A stretch of 64,000 bases of DNA from Croceimicrobium sp965228705 (GTDB lineage Bacteria > Bacteroidota > Bacteroidia > Flavobacteriales > Schleiferiaceae), in assembly GCF_965228705.1 (NCBI RefSeq), contig NZ_OZ245832.1:930001-994000 (forward strand). Reading direction: 5' to 3'. Below are positions 43,766-52,197 of the stretch, one piece after another (the first letter of the stretch is position 1; the number at the start of each line of letters is the position of its first letter). Position numbers and translations under genes: made by a program. The notes under the pieces are model-generated. The model made no database searches, had not been told where the DNA came from, and was given only the letters and a program-made list of their open reading frames with translations.

Positions 43766-44047
43766 ATGGAAAAGCTGAATATTAAAAAATTGGGACTTGC
43801 TTTTGGCCTCACCGGGGCACTGCTCTATCTGGGCTGTATGATCGTAATGGCTACCGTTGGTCGTGAAGGTACTATCAAGTTCTTTAACAGTCTGCTGCAT
43901 GGGCTTGATACTTCCGGTATAATCAGAATGGATGTGCCCCTGTGGGAAGCAGGGCTTGGCCTGGTACAGACTTTTATCCTGGCCTGGTTGCTGGGTGCTT
44001 GCGTGGCCGGGTTTTATAATGCATCACTGCGCGGTAAAAAAAATTAA
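43766..44047 (+). CDS. DUF5676 family membrane protein
   Basis: A 93-residue protein with two membrane helices (about residues 10-28 and 64-84). The pattern with LNIKKLGLAFGL at the start, then GCMIVMA and the C-terminal GxxxAGFYN fits DUF5676 proteins, which are common in metal-resistance clusters but of unknown function. It follows the His-rich protein by 11 bp. Confidence 0.7.
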   Translation: MEKLNIKKLGLAFGLTGALLYLGCMIVMATVGREGTIKFFNSLLHGLDTSGIIRMDVPLWEAGLGLVQTFILAWLLGACVAGFYNASLRGKKN

Positions 44048-44051
44048 ACCC

Positions 44052-44882
44052 ATGACAGGCACCAAAAGGCAATCTTTCAAAAAACGGAAATTACCCATCC
44101 TATCTCTGCATATGGGTGTGGGTATGCTCTTATTTTATTTCATCATCCATCCCCTGGCCATGGCTATATATGCCGGCCACGGGGAAGATGCCGTAACTGA
44201 TGGGATAGGTGACCGGGTCCTTTTCCAATTAAAACATGCCTTTTCGTTTCACATGCTCCCCATGGCTTATGTGTTTATTGGGACCGGTGCGCTGGTGGGT
44301 CTCCTTTCTGGGTTTTATTGGCTGAGCCTGGCCCATAAAAGACTCGCGCAAAACGAGCCCATAGCCCGAATTACTGATAATGTTAGGGAACTAATAGATG
44401 GGGGTGAAAACCATTTTGTGGAATTCAAATCCTCCATGCGCTATGATTACCGGCAAAAAACCACCAACCGTGAATTGGAAGCGATAATTGCCAAAACCCT
44501 GGCGGGCTTCATGAATGCCGAAGGGGGCCACCTGTTGATTGGTGTTAACGATAATGGTGAGGTAATGGGCCTTGAAAAAGACTTTATAACCCTGCGGCAA
44601 AAAAATGAGGACGGTTTTGAACGCAGGCTTTTTGACCTGGTGACCACCAGTCTGGGTACAGAGTTCTGCCATTTGTGCACGGCAGCATTCCACCACCTGC
44701 ATGACAAGGCAATATGTGTGGTGCAAATAGAACCATCATCAGAACCGGTGTACCTAAAGGATACGAAAACTACCGACTTTTATGTGAGGGCTGGAAATGC
44801 CACACGGCCACTTTCGGTAAAGGAAACCGTGAAATATCTGAGAATGAAAGGAACAAAGAGAACATTAATAAACGTAGGATGA
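44052..44882 (+). CDS. Membrane-anchored Schlafen AlbA_2-domain protein
   Basis: The start at 44052 follows the DUF5676 stop closely; the in-frame opening at 43932 lies inside that gene. The protein has two N-terminal membrane helices (about residues 18-36 and 69-95), then an AlbA_2 domain (about residues 117-250) with VEFKSSMRYD and the nucleotide-binding-type GGHLLIGVNDNGEV signature. AlbA_2 domains are best known from Schlafen proteins and from putative transcriptional regulators. Its role in a metal island is unknown. It overlaps the next gene by ATGA at 44879-44882. Confidence 0.75.
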   Translation: MTGTKRQSFKKRKLPILSLHMGVGMLLFYFIIHPLAMAIYAGHGEDAVTDGIGDRVLFQLKHAFSFHMLPMAYVFIGTGALVGLLSGFYWLSLAHKRLAQNEPIARITDNVRELIDGGENHFVEFKSSMRYDYRQKTTNRELEAIIAKTLAGFMNAEGGHLLIGVNDNGEVMGLEKDFITLRQKNEDGFERRLFDLVTTSLGTEFCHLCTAAFHHLHDKAICVVQIEPSSEPVYLKDTKTTDFYVRAGNATRPLSVKETVKYLRMKGTKRTLINVG

Positions 44883-45610
44883 ACATGCAATATGTTTGGA
44901 TCATATGGTCGCTCATTATCCTGGCTATTTGGTTTTTGATCTTTTGGATCAAACCAGGTTTTAGGAAACCTATGCTCAAAATGAGCCTTATTACGATGCT
45001 CTTTGGCCTTACCGAACCCTTGTTTGTACCGGAATACTGGTCTCCCCCTTCCCTTTTCAATCTGGCCGAAAAAACCGGCTTCGATATCGAAAGCCTGATT
45101 TTTTCTTTTGCTATTGGTGGCATTGGCGCAGTGCTTTACCGGCTTGTTCAAAAGCGTGGCCTTATAGAAATTCCTGTATCGGAAAGAAAGCAGGCCCGCC
45201 ATCGTCTCCACCGTTATATTTTATTCGTGCCTGCTGTAGTGTTTGCAATGCTGGCCTTGCTCACATCGCTGAACCATATTTACTGCGGTATCATAGCCAT
45301 GTTTGCGGGGGCTGTGTCCACCCTTTACTGCCGGCCTGATCTCAAAGCTAAAATATGGCTGGGTGGTTTGCTATTCACATTATTGTACTTCATCTACTTT
45401 GGCAGCATTCTGCTCTTTTACCCTGATTATGTAACGCTTTATTGGAACCTGGATGCCCTGACCCATATCCTCGTGCTGGGTGTGCCACTGGAAGAGCTGC
45501 TATTTGCCTTCAGCTTTGGCATGCTGTGGAGCAGCCTGTATGAACACCTGTACTGGCATAAACTGGTGAAAGAACTCAAACCAAAAATCCATCCCTATGG
45601 AAGTTTGTAA
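44879..45610 (+). CDS. Lycopene cyclase-domain-like membrane protein
   Basis: About eight membrane helices in 243 residues. The segment HILVLGVPLEELLFAFSFG near residue 210 contains the P-x-E-E motif and neighbouring aromatic residues of lycopene cyclase domain (CarR-type) proteins, and WSPPSLFN near residue 42 fits as well. Those enzymes form beta-ionone rings in carotenoids, but no carotenoid genes are nearby, so the substrate is uncertain. It overlaps the flanking genes at both ends. Confidence 0.5.
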   Translation: MNMQYVWIIWSLIILAIWFLIFWIKPGFRKPMLKMSLITMLFGLTEPLFVPEYWSPPSLFNLAEKTGFDIESLIFSFAIGGIGAVLYRLVQKRGLIEIPVSERKQARHRLHRYILFVPAVVFAMLALLTSLNHIYCGIIAMFAGAVSTLYCRPDLKAKIWLGGLLFTLLYFIYFGSILLFYPDYVTLYWNLDALTHILVLGVPLEELLFAFSFGMLWSSLYEHLYWHKLVKELKPKIHPYGSL

Positions 45611-46949
45611 CACCGGCCAACAGATATGCCTGTCTGAGAGCAGCCTGCCCCGCGTGGTAATTATCGGTGGTGGCTTTGCCGGGATCGAACTGTCTAAAAA
45701 ATTGAAAAATGGCCCTTACCAGGTGGTGCTATTAGACCGTCATAATTTCCACCAGTTTCAGCCCTTGCTTTACCAGGTGGCCACCAGCGGCCTGGAACCG
45801 GACAGTATCGTGTTCCCTTTCCGTAAAATGTTTTCCGGCTACAAAAATTTCGTTTTCCGGCTTGCTGAAGTGCAGGAAGTGGAGCCGCTAAAACAAAGGG
45901 TCTTTACCGATAAAGGCTACCTTGATTATGACTACCTCGTGCTGGCCACCGGAAGCCAAACCAATTACTTTGGCCTTAGTCAGGTACAGGAAAATAGTAC
46001 CGGCATGAAGAACATACGGGAAGCACTGAACATCAGGCACCTGATGCTACAAAACCTGGAGAAAGCCACCATCACCTGTGATGCCCGGGAAAAAGATATA
46101 CTGACCAACTTCATTATAGTGGGCGGTGGGCCGGCCGGTGTAGAAACGGCTGGTGCCCTGGCAGAATTCCGCAACTACATTCTGCCAAAAGACTATCCCG
46201 AATTGGTAGTGGAGGATATGAACATTTACCTCCTTGAAGCGGGTGACCGGCTCTTAAACGGTATGTCGGACAAGGCTTCCGACAAAGCGCTGAAATATCT
46301 CCGAAAGCTGGGTGTGGAAGTAGAACTGAATACAGCCCTAACGCAATACAATGGTAAGGAAGCACAAACCCAGGACGGACGTAATATGGAGGCCGCCACC
46401 CTGGTATGGACGGCCGGAGTAATGGGAAGTTTCCCAAAAGGGATGAAAGATGCTTCCATACTACGGGCCAACCGCATAGAAACGGACAAATACCTGCGGG
46501 TAAAAGGATACATAAACCTCTTTGCCACCGGTGATGTGGCAGCAGTTGATGACACCAAACACCAGCGGGGACACCCAATGGTGGCCCAGGTTGCTATCCA
46601 GCAAGGGCGCTTATTAGGAGATAATCTCCTGCGACTGGCCCAGGGTAAAAAGTTTACGGCCTTTATATACAAAGACAAGGGATCACTGGCCACCATAGGT
46701 AAAAACCGGGCAGTGGCAGATATTGCAAAGTTCCGGTTTGGAGGCTATGTGGCCTGGCTACTGTGGTCAATAGTCCACCTCATGTCTATAAGTGGCTTTA
46801 AAAATAAACTGTTTGTAGGCCTTAACTGGCTTTGGAGCTATTTCAATTACGAAAAAAGCAACAGGCTGATCATCAGAAAATATGATTTAAGTGCAGAGCG
46901 CAAATCTGAAATATTCGCAGAACAGAAACCTAAAAAATCCGAAGTATGA
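45597..46949 (+). CDS. Type II NADH dehydrogenase (NDH-2) family flavoprotein
   Basis: A 450-residue two-dinucleotide-binding-domain flavoprotein. The FAD motif VVIIGGGFAGIELSKKL (residues 20-36) and the NADH motif FIIVGGGPAGVETAGAL (near residue 172) are present, and the segment GSLATIGKNRAV near residue 362 is characteristic of NDH-2. It would oxidise NADH and reduce quinone at the membrane without pumping ions. It overlaps the membrane protein upstream by 14 bp and the protease downstream by 4 bp. Confidence 0.9.
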   Translation: MEVCNTGQQICLSESSLPRVVIIGGGFAGIELSKKLKNGPYQVVLLDRHNFHQFQPLLYQVATSGLEPDSIVFPFRKMFSGYKNFVFRLAEVQEVEPLKQRVFTDKGYLDYDYLVLATGSQTNYFGLSQVQENSTGMKNIREALNIRHLMLQNLEKATITCDAREKDILTNFIIVGGGPAGVETAGALAEFRNYILPKDYPELVVEDMNIYLLEAGDRLLNGMSDKASDKALKYLRKLGVEVELNTALTQYNGKEAQTQDGRNMEAATLVWTAGVMGSFPKGMKDASILRANRIETDKYLRVKGYINLFATGDVAAVDDTKHQRGHPMVAQVAIQQGRLLGDNLLRLAQGKKFTAFIYKDKGSLATIGKNRAVADIAKFRFGGYVAWLLWSIVHLMSISGFKNKLFVGLNWLWSYFNYEKSNRLIIRKYDLSAERKSEIFAEQKPKKSEV

Positions 46950-48037
46950 AAAAATGGTCATTGTACATCGGTAGTTATTCAGGCATCAAGGTCTTCATCC
47001 ATTGGAGCTTCTGGATCATCATAGCCTGGATTTTTATGCTCCACTTCCAAATGGGCCATGGCTGGAGCGAGGGGCTGGCCGGGGTGGGTTTCATATTGGC
47101 ACTTTTCGGCTGCGTGGTATTGCATGAATTCGGCCACGCACTGATGGCCAAAAAATACGGGGTCCCTACACGGGACATTACCCTTTATCCTATAGGTGGA
47201 GTAGCCAGTCTCGAAAAAATGCCCGAGAAACCAGGACAGGAACTGGCCGTGGCCCTGGCCGGCCCGGCCGTAAATGTGCTCATTGCCGGTGGGCTGTACC
47301 TGTGGCTGAAATCTACAGGGGGATTGATGCCCCTAAGTGAAATGGACCACATGGGCGGGGGCAACTTCTGGTTTAGCCTGATGGCCGCCAATGTGATCCT
47401 GGCGGCATTCAACCTCATCCCCGCTTTCCCGATGGATGGAGGCCGGGTATTGCGGGCACTCCTGGCTTACCGGATGGATAAATTTAAGGCCACCAACATT
47501 GCAGCCCGCTTAGGCCAGTTCATGGCCATCATCTTTGTATTCCTCGGCTTCTTCACCAATTTCTGGCTCGTGTTCATCGGACTGTTCATATACCTGGGTG
47601 CCGGTGGCGAGGTGGCCTACGAGAGACAAAGAGCCTCATTAAAGGGCTTACTTGTAAGGGATGTGATGCTGTCCAGGCTTCCGGTTTTATCCGTTGACAT
47701 GAAAATAGCGGATGCTGTAAAAGATGCTATTGCCAGCCAGGAACGCCTGTTTTTTGTAGGGACTGATGGCCAGGTAAGCGGGGTCATCAGCTTCAAGGAA
47801 TTACTGGAGGCACAGGCTCAGGCGGGTGGCCAGATTTCCATTGGAGAGATTATAAAGCCTGAGATAGAAACTGTTTCTGACCATACAGACCTCAACACGG
47901 CAGTACGCAAACTAATGGGTAATCCCCAAAAATATGTGGCAGTAACCCATGGTGGACAAATCAGCGGGGCCATTTCCCAAAAACATATAGAAGAAGTATT
48001 AACCATTCACGATCAACTAAATAAAAAACAATCATGA
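46946..48037 (+). CDS. Site-2 protease family (M50) with two CBS domains
   Basis: An integral membrane zinc metalloprotease of 363 residues. The zinc motif HEFGH lies near residue 55, and the second ligand motif NLIPAFPMDGG near residue 158. Two CBS domains follow (about residues 233-355), which usually bind adenine nucleotides. M50B enzymes with CBS domains are thought to sense energy state, a link that is interesting beside AMP phosphorylase and PII genes. It is translationally coupled to both neighbours. Confidence 0.88.
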   Translation: MKKWSLYIGSYSGIKVFIHWSFWIIIAWIFMLHFQMGHGWSEGLAGVGFILALFGCVVLHEFGHALMAKKYGVPTRDITLYPIGGVASLEKMPEKPGQELAVALAGPAVNVLIAGGLYLWLKSTGGLMPLSEMDHMGGGNFWFSLMAANVILAAFNLIPAFPMDGGRVLRALLAYRMDKFKATNIAARLGQFMAIIFVFLGFFTNFWLVFIGLFIYLGAGGEVAYERQRASLKGLLVRDVMLSRLPVLSVDMKIADAVKDAIASQERLFFVGTDGQVSGVISFKELLEAQAQAGGQISIGEIIKPEIETVSDHTDLNTAVRKLMGNPQKYVAVTHGGQISGAISQKHIEEVLTIHDQLNKKQS

Positions 48038-48588
48038 AACTAATAATCAAGGCTATGATGCCATTCCTTTTTCTTCTTTTTGGTTGTGGTGCATTGCTGG
48101 CCCAGCAGCCAATGCAGGAGTATAGAACCATGCGCGGTAACATGATTATAACCGGAAAAGTAGGCGACACGGCATTGATAATGCAGAGTAACCGCCTGAT
48201 CATCTCCCTGAATTATGAAACTGCCGAATTAATTATCAGGGTTAATAAAAAATCAGTTTCTCCCGGGTATGGAAGCACTTTTTCCGAAAGCCCGGCAAAT
48301 CACGATACTGAAGTACTCTTTAAAGGCAAATTAGGCCTGGATTATATCAACACACAGAGTCATCCACCGCTCGATTTCAAGGTGGAAGGATACATTGTCA
48401 ACAACAGTGATACCCAAACCATGATAACAGGAACCGGCCACCTGGAGCACATTTTTGCCGGAGAGTATGCCTGCATCCTGGATTTGGACTTTGAAGTCTC
48501 CCCGGAATTGTTGGACATCAACTGGCCGGGAGAAGAGAAAGTAACTATACAGATTATTCAAACCATCTTAAAAAGAGTAAACGAATAA
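48034..48588 (+). CDS. Exported hypothetical protein, 184 residues
   Basis: A signal peptide (residues 1-23, ending LLAQQ) precedes a mostly beta-strand mature region with alternating polar and hydrophobic residues (IMQSNRLIISLNYETAELIIRVN, in parts) and DFKVEGYI. This resembles YceI-like lipocalin proteins, but no diagnostic motif is present, so I leave it unassigned. It overlaps the protease gene by ATGA and precedes the PII-like gene by 11 bp. Confidence 0.55.
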   Translation: MKLIIKAMMPFLFLLFGCGALLAQQPMQEYRTMRGNMIITGKVGDTALIMQSNRLIISLNYETAELIIRVNKKSVSPGYGSTFSESPANHDTEVLFKGKLGLDYINTQSHPPLDFKVEGYIVNNSDTQTMITGTGHLEHIFAGEYACILDLDFEVSPELLDINWPGEEKVTIQIIQTILKRVNE

Positions 48589-48599
48589 AAAACAAGGTT

Positions 48600-48959
48600 A
48601 TGAAAGAGATCAAAGCATTTTTGCGCCCCTTTATGCTCACCGAAGTAGTGAAAGGGCTTGAGAAAGAAGGTTTCTGCTGCTTTACGGTAACCTCTGCCGA
48701 GGGCACGGGTAATTATACAGACCCTGATACTGATTTTCCCTCACTTAAGCATCCTTTTTCGCACAGCAAAGTGGAAAAACTGGAGATAGTGGCCCGTGAT
48801 GAGAACGTAAACCGTATAGTGGAGATCATCCACCAGCATGGCAAGACCGGCAAGCGTGGCGATGGGCTGGTATATGTGACCCCGGTACTGGAAGCCTATC
48901 GCGTACGCGATTTCAAGACAGGAAACGAAATAATAAACCATACAAACGAGAAATCATGA
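48600..48959 (+). CDS. Divergent PII-family signal protein
   Basis: A 119-residue ferredoxin-like protein with the PII N-terminus (KEIKAFLRPFMLTEV) and the B-loop GKTGKRGDGLVYV, which binds the phosphates of ATP/ADP. The T-loop region (about residues 37-58) reads through a TDPDTDFPSLKHPFSH stretch with no Tyr51 for uridylylation and no canonical T-loop sequence, so nitrogen signalling via GlnD is unlikely. No amt or gln gene is near. Its target may be one of the transporters or the protease encoded with it. It overlaps the stress protein gene by 4 bp. Confidence 0.78.
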   Translation: MKEIKAFLRPFMLTEVVKGLEKEGFCCFTVTSAEGTGNYTDPDTDFPSLKHPFSHSKVEKLEIVARDENVNRIVEIIHQHGKTGKRGDGLVYVTPVLEAYRVRDFKTGNEIINHTNEKS

Positions 48960-49798
48960 AAAATATCTTAGTTCCTACGGACTTTTCACCCCTGGCAAAT
49001 AGCGCCAGCGAGTATGCCCTGAAAATTGCAGAAAAAGCCAAAGCGGAAATTCACTTTCTGCATATACAGTTTACCCCGGTGGATTGGGTAAAACTGGATA
49101 AAGAAAAAGAGAAAAACTACCCCGAAACCCTCAAGCAGATCGGCCATGCCAAAAATGAGCTGAATAAGTGGGAAAAGCGGGCTGAAGACCTGGGGCTAAA
49201 GGTGCGGACTTTTCTTACCTACGATGCCGGCCGTGAGGAGATCATCAAGCACGTGAGCAATTACCACCACGATTTTGTGGTGATGGGCTCACATGGTGCC
49301 AGTGGTGCCCGCGAGACTTTTATTGGCTCCAATGCACAAAAAATTATCCGCAATGCGGTGGCCCCGGTGCTGGTCATCAAAGAACAGCCGCCCCGGTTCC
49401 CATTGAAGGATATCGTATTTGCCTCCGGTTTTGAGGAAGATGTGCAGGAACAGTTCAACCAGGTAGTGGACTTTGCCGACTTGATGGAGGCCAACATCCA
49501 CCTTTTGTATGTAAATACCATGTACAACTTTGAGGAAACCGATAAGAGTGAAGCGAAAATGCAGCGTTTCCTAAAACACTGCCCACGCGGGGGCACCTGT
49601 TCCATCAACATCTACAACGCCCTGAATGAAGAAAGGGGGATCCGGGAGTTTGCCCAGCGGCAAAATGCTGATTTGATTGCCATTACCACGCACAGCAAAA
49701 CGGGCTTTCTGAGCCTGATATCTAAAAGCATTGCCGAAAGCCTGGTTAACCATGCAGACACTGCGGTATTGAGTATGAATCTGAAATCAAGTAATTAA
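48956..49798 (+). CDS. Universal stress protein, tandem UspA domains
   Basis: A 280-residue double UspA protein. The first domain has the strand ILVPTDFSPLAN at the start and the ATP-loop-like pattern VMGSHGASGARETFIGSNAQ near residue 104, close to the G-x2-G-x9-G motif; the second domain has LIAITTHSKTGFLS. It is coupled to the PII gene by ATGA, suggesting that both respond to adenine nucleotides. It is clearly distinct from the two stress proteins of the V-ATPase operon. Confidence 0.88.
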   Translation: MKNILVPTDFSPLANSASEYALKIAEKAKAEIHFLHIQFTPVDWVKLDKEKEKNYPETLKQIGHAKNELNKWEKRAEDLGLKVRTFLTYDAGREEIIKHVSNYHHDFVVMGSHGASGARETFIGSNAQKIIRNAVAPVLVIKEQPPRFPLKDIVFASGFEEDVQEQFNQVVDFADLMEANIHLLYVNTMYNFEETDKSEAKMQRFLKHCPRGGTCSINIYNALNEERGIREFAQRQNADLIAITTHSKTGFLSLISKSIAESLVNHADTAVLSMNLKSSN

Positions 49799-49830
49799 TT
49801 AATCATTTTAATCATAAAAAAAGTAAGAAA

Positions 49831-50385
49831 ATGAAAAAGTCAATTTTAATGCTAACAGCAAGTGCGGCCATTTTGCTAACGGCCTGCAACCAGCAACCTT
49901 CTACCGAAGCCGTGCTGAAAAATGAAGAACAGCGCCATGAGATCATGGAGGCCATTGCCGAAGATCATGAACTGATGATGGAAATGCACCAAACCATGAT
50001 GGAAAGCGACCATGGCCGGATGATGATGCAGGGTGATGAGAACATGATGAAGATGATGATGGAAAACCATGGTATGATGAAGGACATGATGATGAAAAAC
50101 CCTGAAATGCGCCAGCAGATGATGCAAAACATGATGCAGATGATGCAGCAGGACTCTGCCATGCAAAACCGCATGACCAATATGATGACAGGCCACAAGG
50201 GCATGATGAAGGGCATGATGAAAAAAATGCACGAAAAGGGCATGATGAGCGAAGCCTGTATGCAGAGCTGCATGAAAAATATGAAAGGTATGGACATGCA
50301 GCATTCCAACGGGATGGATGGCATGATGGACGAACAGGGAAAGGATAAAAAGCCTATGAATGATGAACATTCAGACCATCACTAA
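49831..50385 (+). CDS. Methionine-rich lipoprotein, probable Cu(I) sponge
   Basis: This 184-residue protein has a lipoprotein signal (lipobox LLTAC, cysteine at residue 19) and a mature part in which methionine is about one quarter of all residues (about 48 in total), mostly as MM, MMM and MxxMM clusters with interspersed His and Asp. Thioether-rich proteins of this type bind Cu(I) in the periplasm, like the methionine motifs of PcoE and CopB-type proteins. The histidine-rich minus-strand frame over it is only a shadow, since CAT is the complement of ATG. Confidence 0.82.
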   Translation: MKKSILMLTASAAILLTACNQQPSTEAVLKNEEQRHEIMEAIAEDHELMMEMHQTMMESDHGRMMMQGDENMMKMMMENHGMMKDMMMKNPEMRQQMMQNMMQMMQQDSAMQNRMTNMMTGHKGMMKGMMKKMHEKGMMSEACMQSCMKNMKGMDMQHSNGMDGMMDEQGKDKKPMNDEHSDHH

Positions 50386-50397
50386 AAAACATTGGAT

Positions 50398-50769
50398 ATG
50401 AAAAAATTAAAGAAAATACATCGAAAAATACTCAGCCTGGCCCTGGTGCTGGGCGTATTGCTTATGCAGGCCTCCTGTGCAGGAAGCCGTATGTATTCTA
50501 CCGCCAATAGCCAATACATAGACCCGGTATGTGGTACCCAGGTTTCTGCAGATACCCAATGGCAATCAACCTATGAAGGACGAACCTATTACTTCAGTTC
50601 GGAAGAATGCCTGGCCGTATTTGACAAAAACCCGGCCCGCTTTACCCAAAACCAAGCTCGCCATGGTGGCCATATGGGAATGGACGGATTGGGATGGTGG
50701 GGGCCGGTGTTAGGGGTAATAATGGTTGGAGGAATGATAGCCGCTATGGTAATAGGTGTTAATCATTAA
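50398..50769 (+). CDS. YHS-domain lipoprotein
   Basis: The ATG at 50398 gives a lipoprotein signal ending LLMQASC. A YHS domain follows (about residues 40-80) with DPVCGTQVSADTQWQ, YYFSSEECLAVFDKNPARF, including the DPVCG cysteine and the second cysteine in SEEC that form a metal site. A glycine- and methionine-rich hydrophobic C-terminus (residues 95-118) may be a membrane helix. It probably binds copper or another transition metal. It follows the methionine-rich gene by 12 bp. Confidence 0.82.
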   Translation: MKKLKKIHRKILSLALVLGVLLMQASCAGSRMYSTANSQYIDPVCGTQVSADTQWQSTYEGRTYYFSSEECLAVFDKNPARFTQNQARHGGHMGMDGLGWWGPVLGVIMVGGMIAAMVIGVNH

Positions 50770-50862
50770 ATGAAAAATGAAGGTGATGGTAAATGTGAAA
50801 GATCCTGGCCGTTTATGCTTGGTTTAAAAGCAGATTTTTAATTGATGATGAGGTAAAAAAAT

Positions 50863-52197
50863 ATGAGTTTGTTCAGCCCAAAAGCATTGGTCATTTTTAT
50901 GGAAAGCCTGAAGGAAAACCGCCAGGTATGGTCGGGCGTGTTCATATTTTTGGCGGTGGTTATTGCCTTGGTATGGGCCAACAGTCCCTGGCAGAAGGTT
51001 TACCACGGGCTCATCCATACTGAAATGGCCCTCCATATAGGAAGCTTTTCATTGTCAGAACCTTTGCTGCTATGGGTAAATGATGGCCTGATGGCGATCT
51101 TCTTTCTCTTTGTTGGGCTGGAACTAAAACGGGAGGCGCTGGGCGGCAGGCTTTCCAATCCGCGTGCTGCTGTATTGCCTATTGGTGCGGCCATAGGCGG
51201 CATGTTACTGCCTGCCCTGCTCTACTCCCTGTTTAACCTGGGCGGTGATGGGCAGGATGGCTGGGGCATACCTATGGCTACTGATATTGCCTTTGCCCTG
51301 GGGGTGCTTACCCTTTTTGGCAAACGGGTACCTGTGTCCCTAAAGGTGTTTTTGGTGGCCCTGGCCATAGTGGATGACCTCGGTGCCGTGCTTGTAATCG
51401 CCTTTTTCTACACCTCCAATATTGTTGAACTGGACCTGTTGATTGCCCTTGCGTTCTTCATTGTTTTACTCGGAGGAAATTACCTGGGCATACGCAGTGC
51501 CTGGTTTTATGCCCTGATTGGGATTGGGGGTGTTTGGCTTGCCTTCTTCTTTTCGGGGGTGCACCCCACCATTGCCGGTATCCTTATCGCCTTTGCCATT
51601 CCCGGCAGGGTAAGGATAAACGAGGGTAAGTATGTAAATCAACTAAACCGGCTACACAGGGAATTTATTGAGGCAAAGCCTGTAAAGGGTAGTTTTATTT
51701 CTGAACAACAACTGCATATCCTCGAGGATATTAAGCGCAAAACCAATGATGCCGAAACCCCACTACAGAAGATAGAGCACGCCCTGTCTCCGGTAATCGG
51801 ATTTTTTGTTCTGCCGGTTTTTGCCCTGGTCAATGCCGGTGTGCATATCCATGGCAATATCCTCGAAATACTGGGCAATAATATCAGCCTGGGCATTATT
51901 ACGGGATTATTGGCCGGAAAATTTATTGGCATTACAGGTGCCTCCTGGCTGCTGGTAAAAACGGGGGCTGCAACGCTCAGCGGTTTTTCATGGGGACAGC
52001 TATGTGGGGTGGCCGTTATTGCCGGCATAGGTTTCACCATGTCATTTTTTGTTACCGACCTGGCCTTTCAGTGCCCTGAAATGCGCTATGTGGCCAAGCT
52101 CAGTATTCTTCTTACATCAGCCATAGCAGGCATCCTTGGTTCGCTGCTGTTGTGGATCAGTTCTTCTAAAGCCTTTAATCTAAAAAGTAGCCTGTGA
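50863..52197 (+). CDS. nhaA: Na+/H+ antiporter NhaA
   Basis: A 444-residue membrane antiporter with about twelve helices. The segment ATDIAFALGVLTLFG followed by AIVDDLGAVLVIA (near residues 165-185) carries the paired aspartates that bind Na+ in E. coli NhaA. It exports Na+ in exchange for H+. It overlaps the MFS gene downstream by 4 bp. A 93-bp gap before it shows no structure I can name. Confidence 0.94.
   Translation: MSLFSPKALVIFMESLKENRQVWSGVFIFLAVVIALVWANSPWQKVYHGLIHTEMALHIGSFSLSEPLLLWVNDGLMAIFFLFVGLELKREALGGRLSNPRAAVLPIGAAIGGMLLPALLYSLFNLGGDGQDGWGIPMATDIAFALGVLTLFGKRVPVSLKVFLVALAIVDDLGAVLVIAFFYTSNIVELDLLIALAFFIVLLGGNYLGIRSAWFYALIGIGGVWLAFFFSGVHPTIAGILIAFAIPGRVRINEGKYVNQLNRLHREFIEAKPVKGSFISEQQLHILEDIKRKTNDAETPLQKIEHALSPVIGFFVLPVFALVNAGVHIHGNILEILGNNISLGIITGLLAGKFIGITGASWLLVKTGAATLSGFSWGQLCGVAVIAGIGFTMSFFVTDLAFQCPEMRYVAKLSILLTSAIAGILGSLLLWISSSKAFNLKSSL

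Noticed and set aside
49876..50370. 164-codon histidine-rich frame on the minus strand
   Set aside because: It is the antisense of the methionine-rich lipoprotein: ATG codons read as CAT (histidine) on the other strand, so the composition is an artefact.
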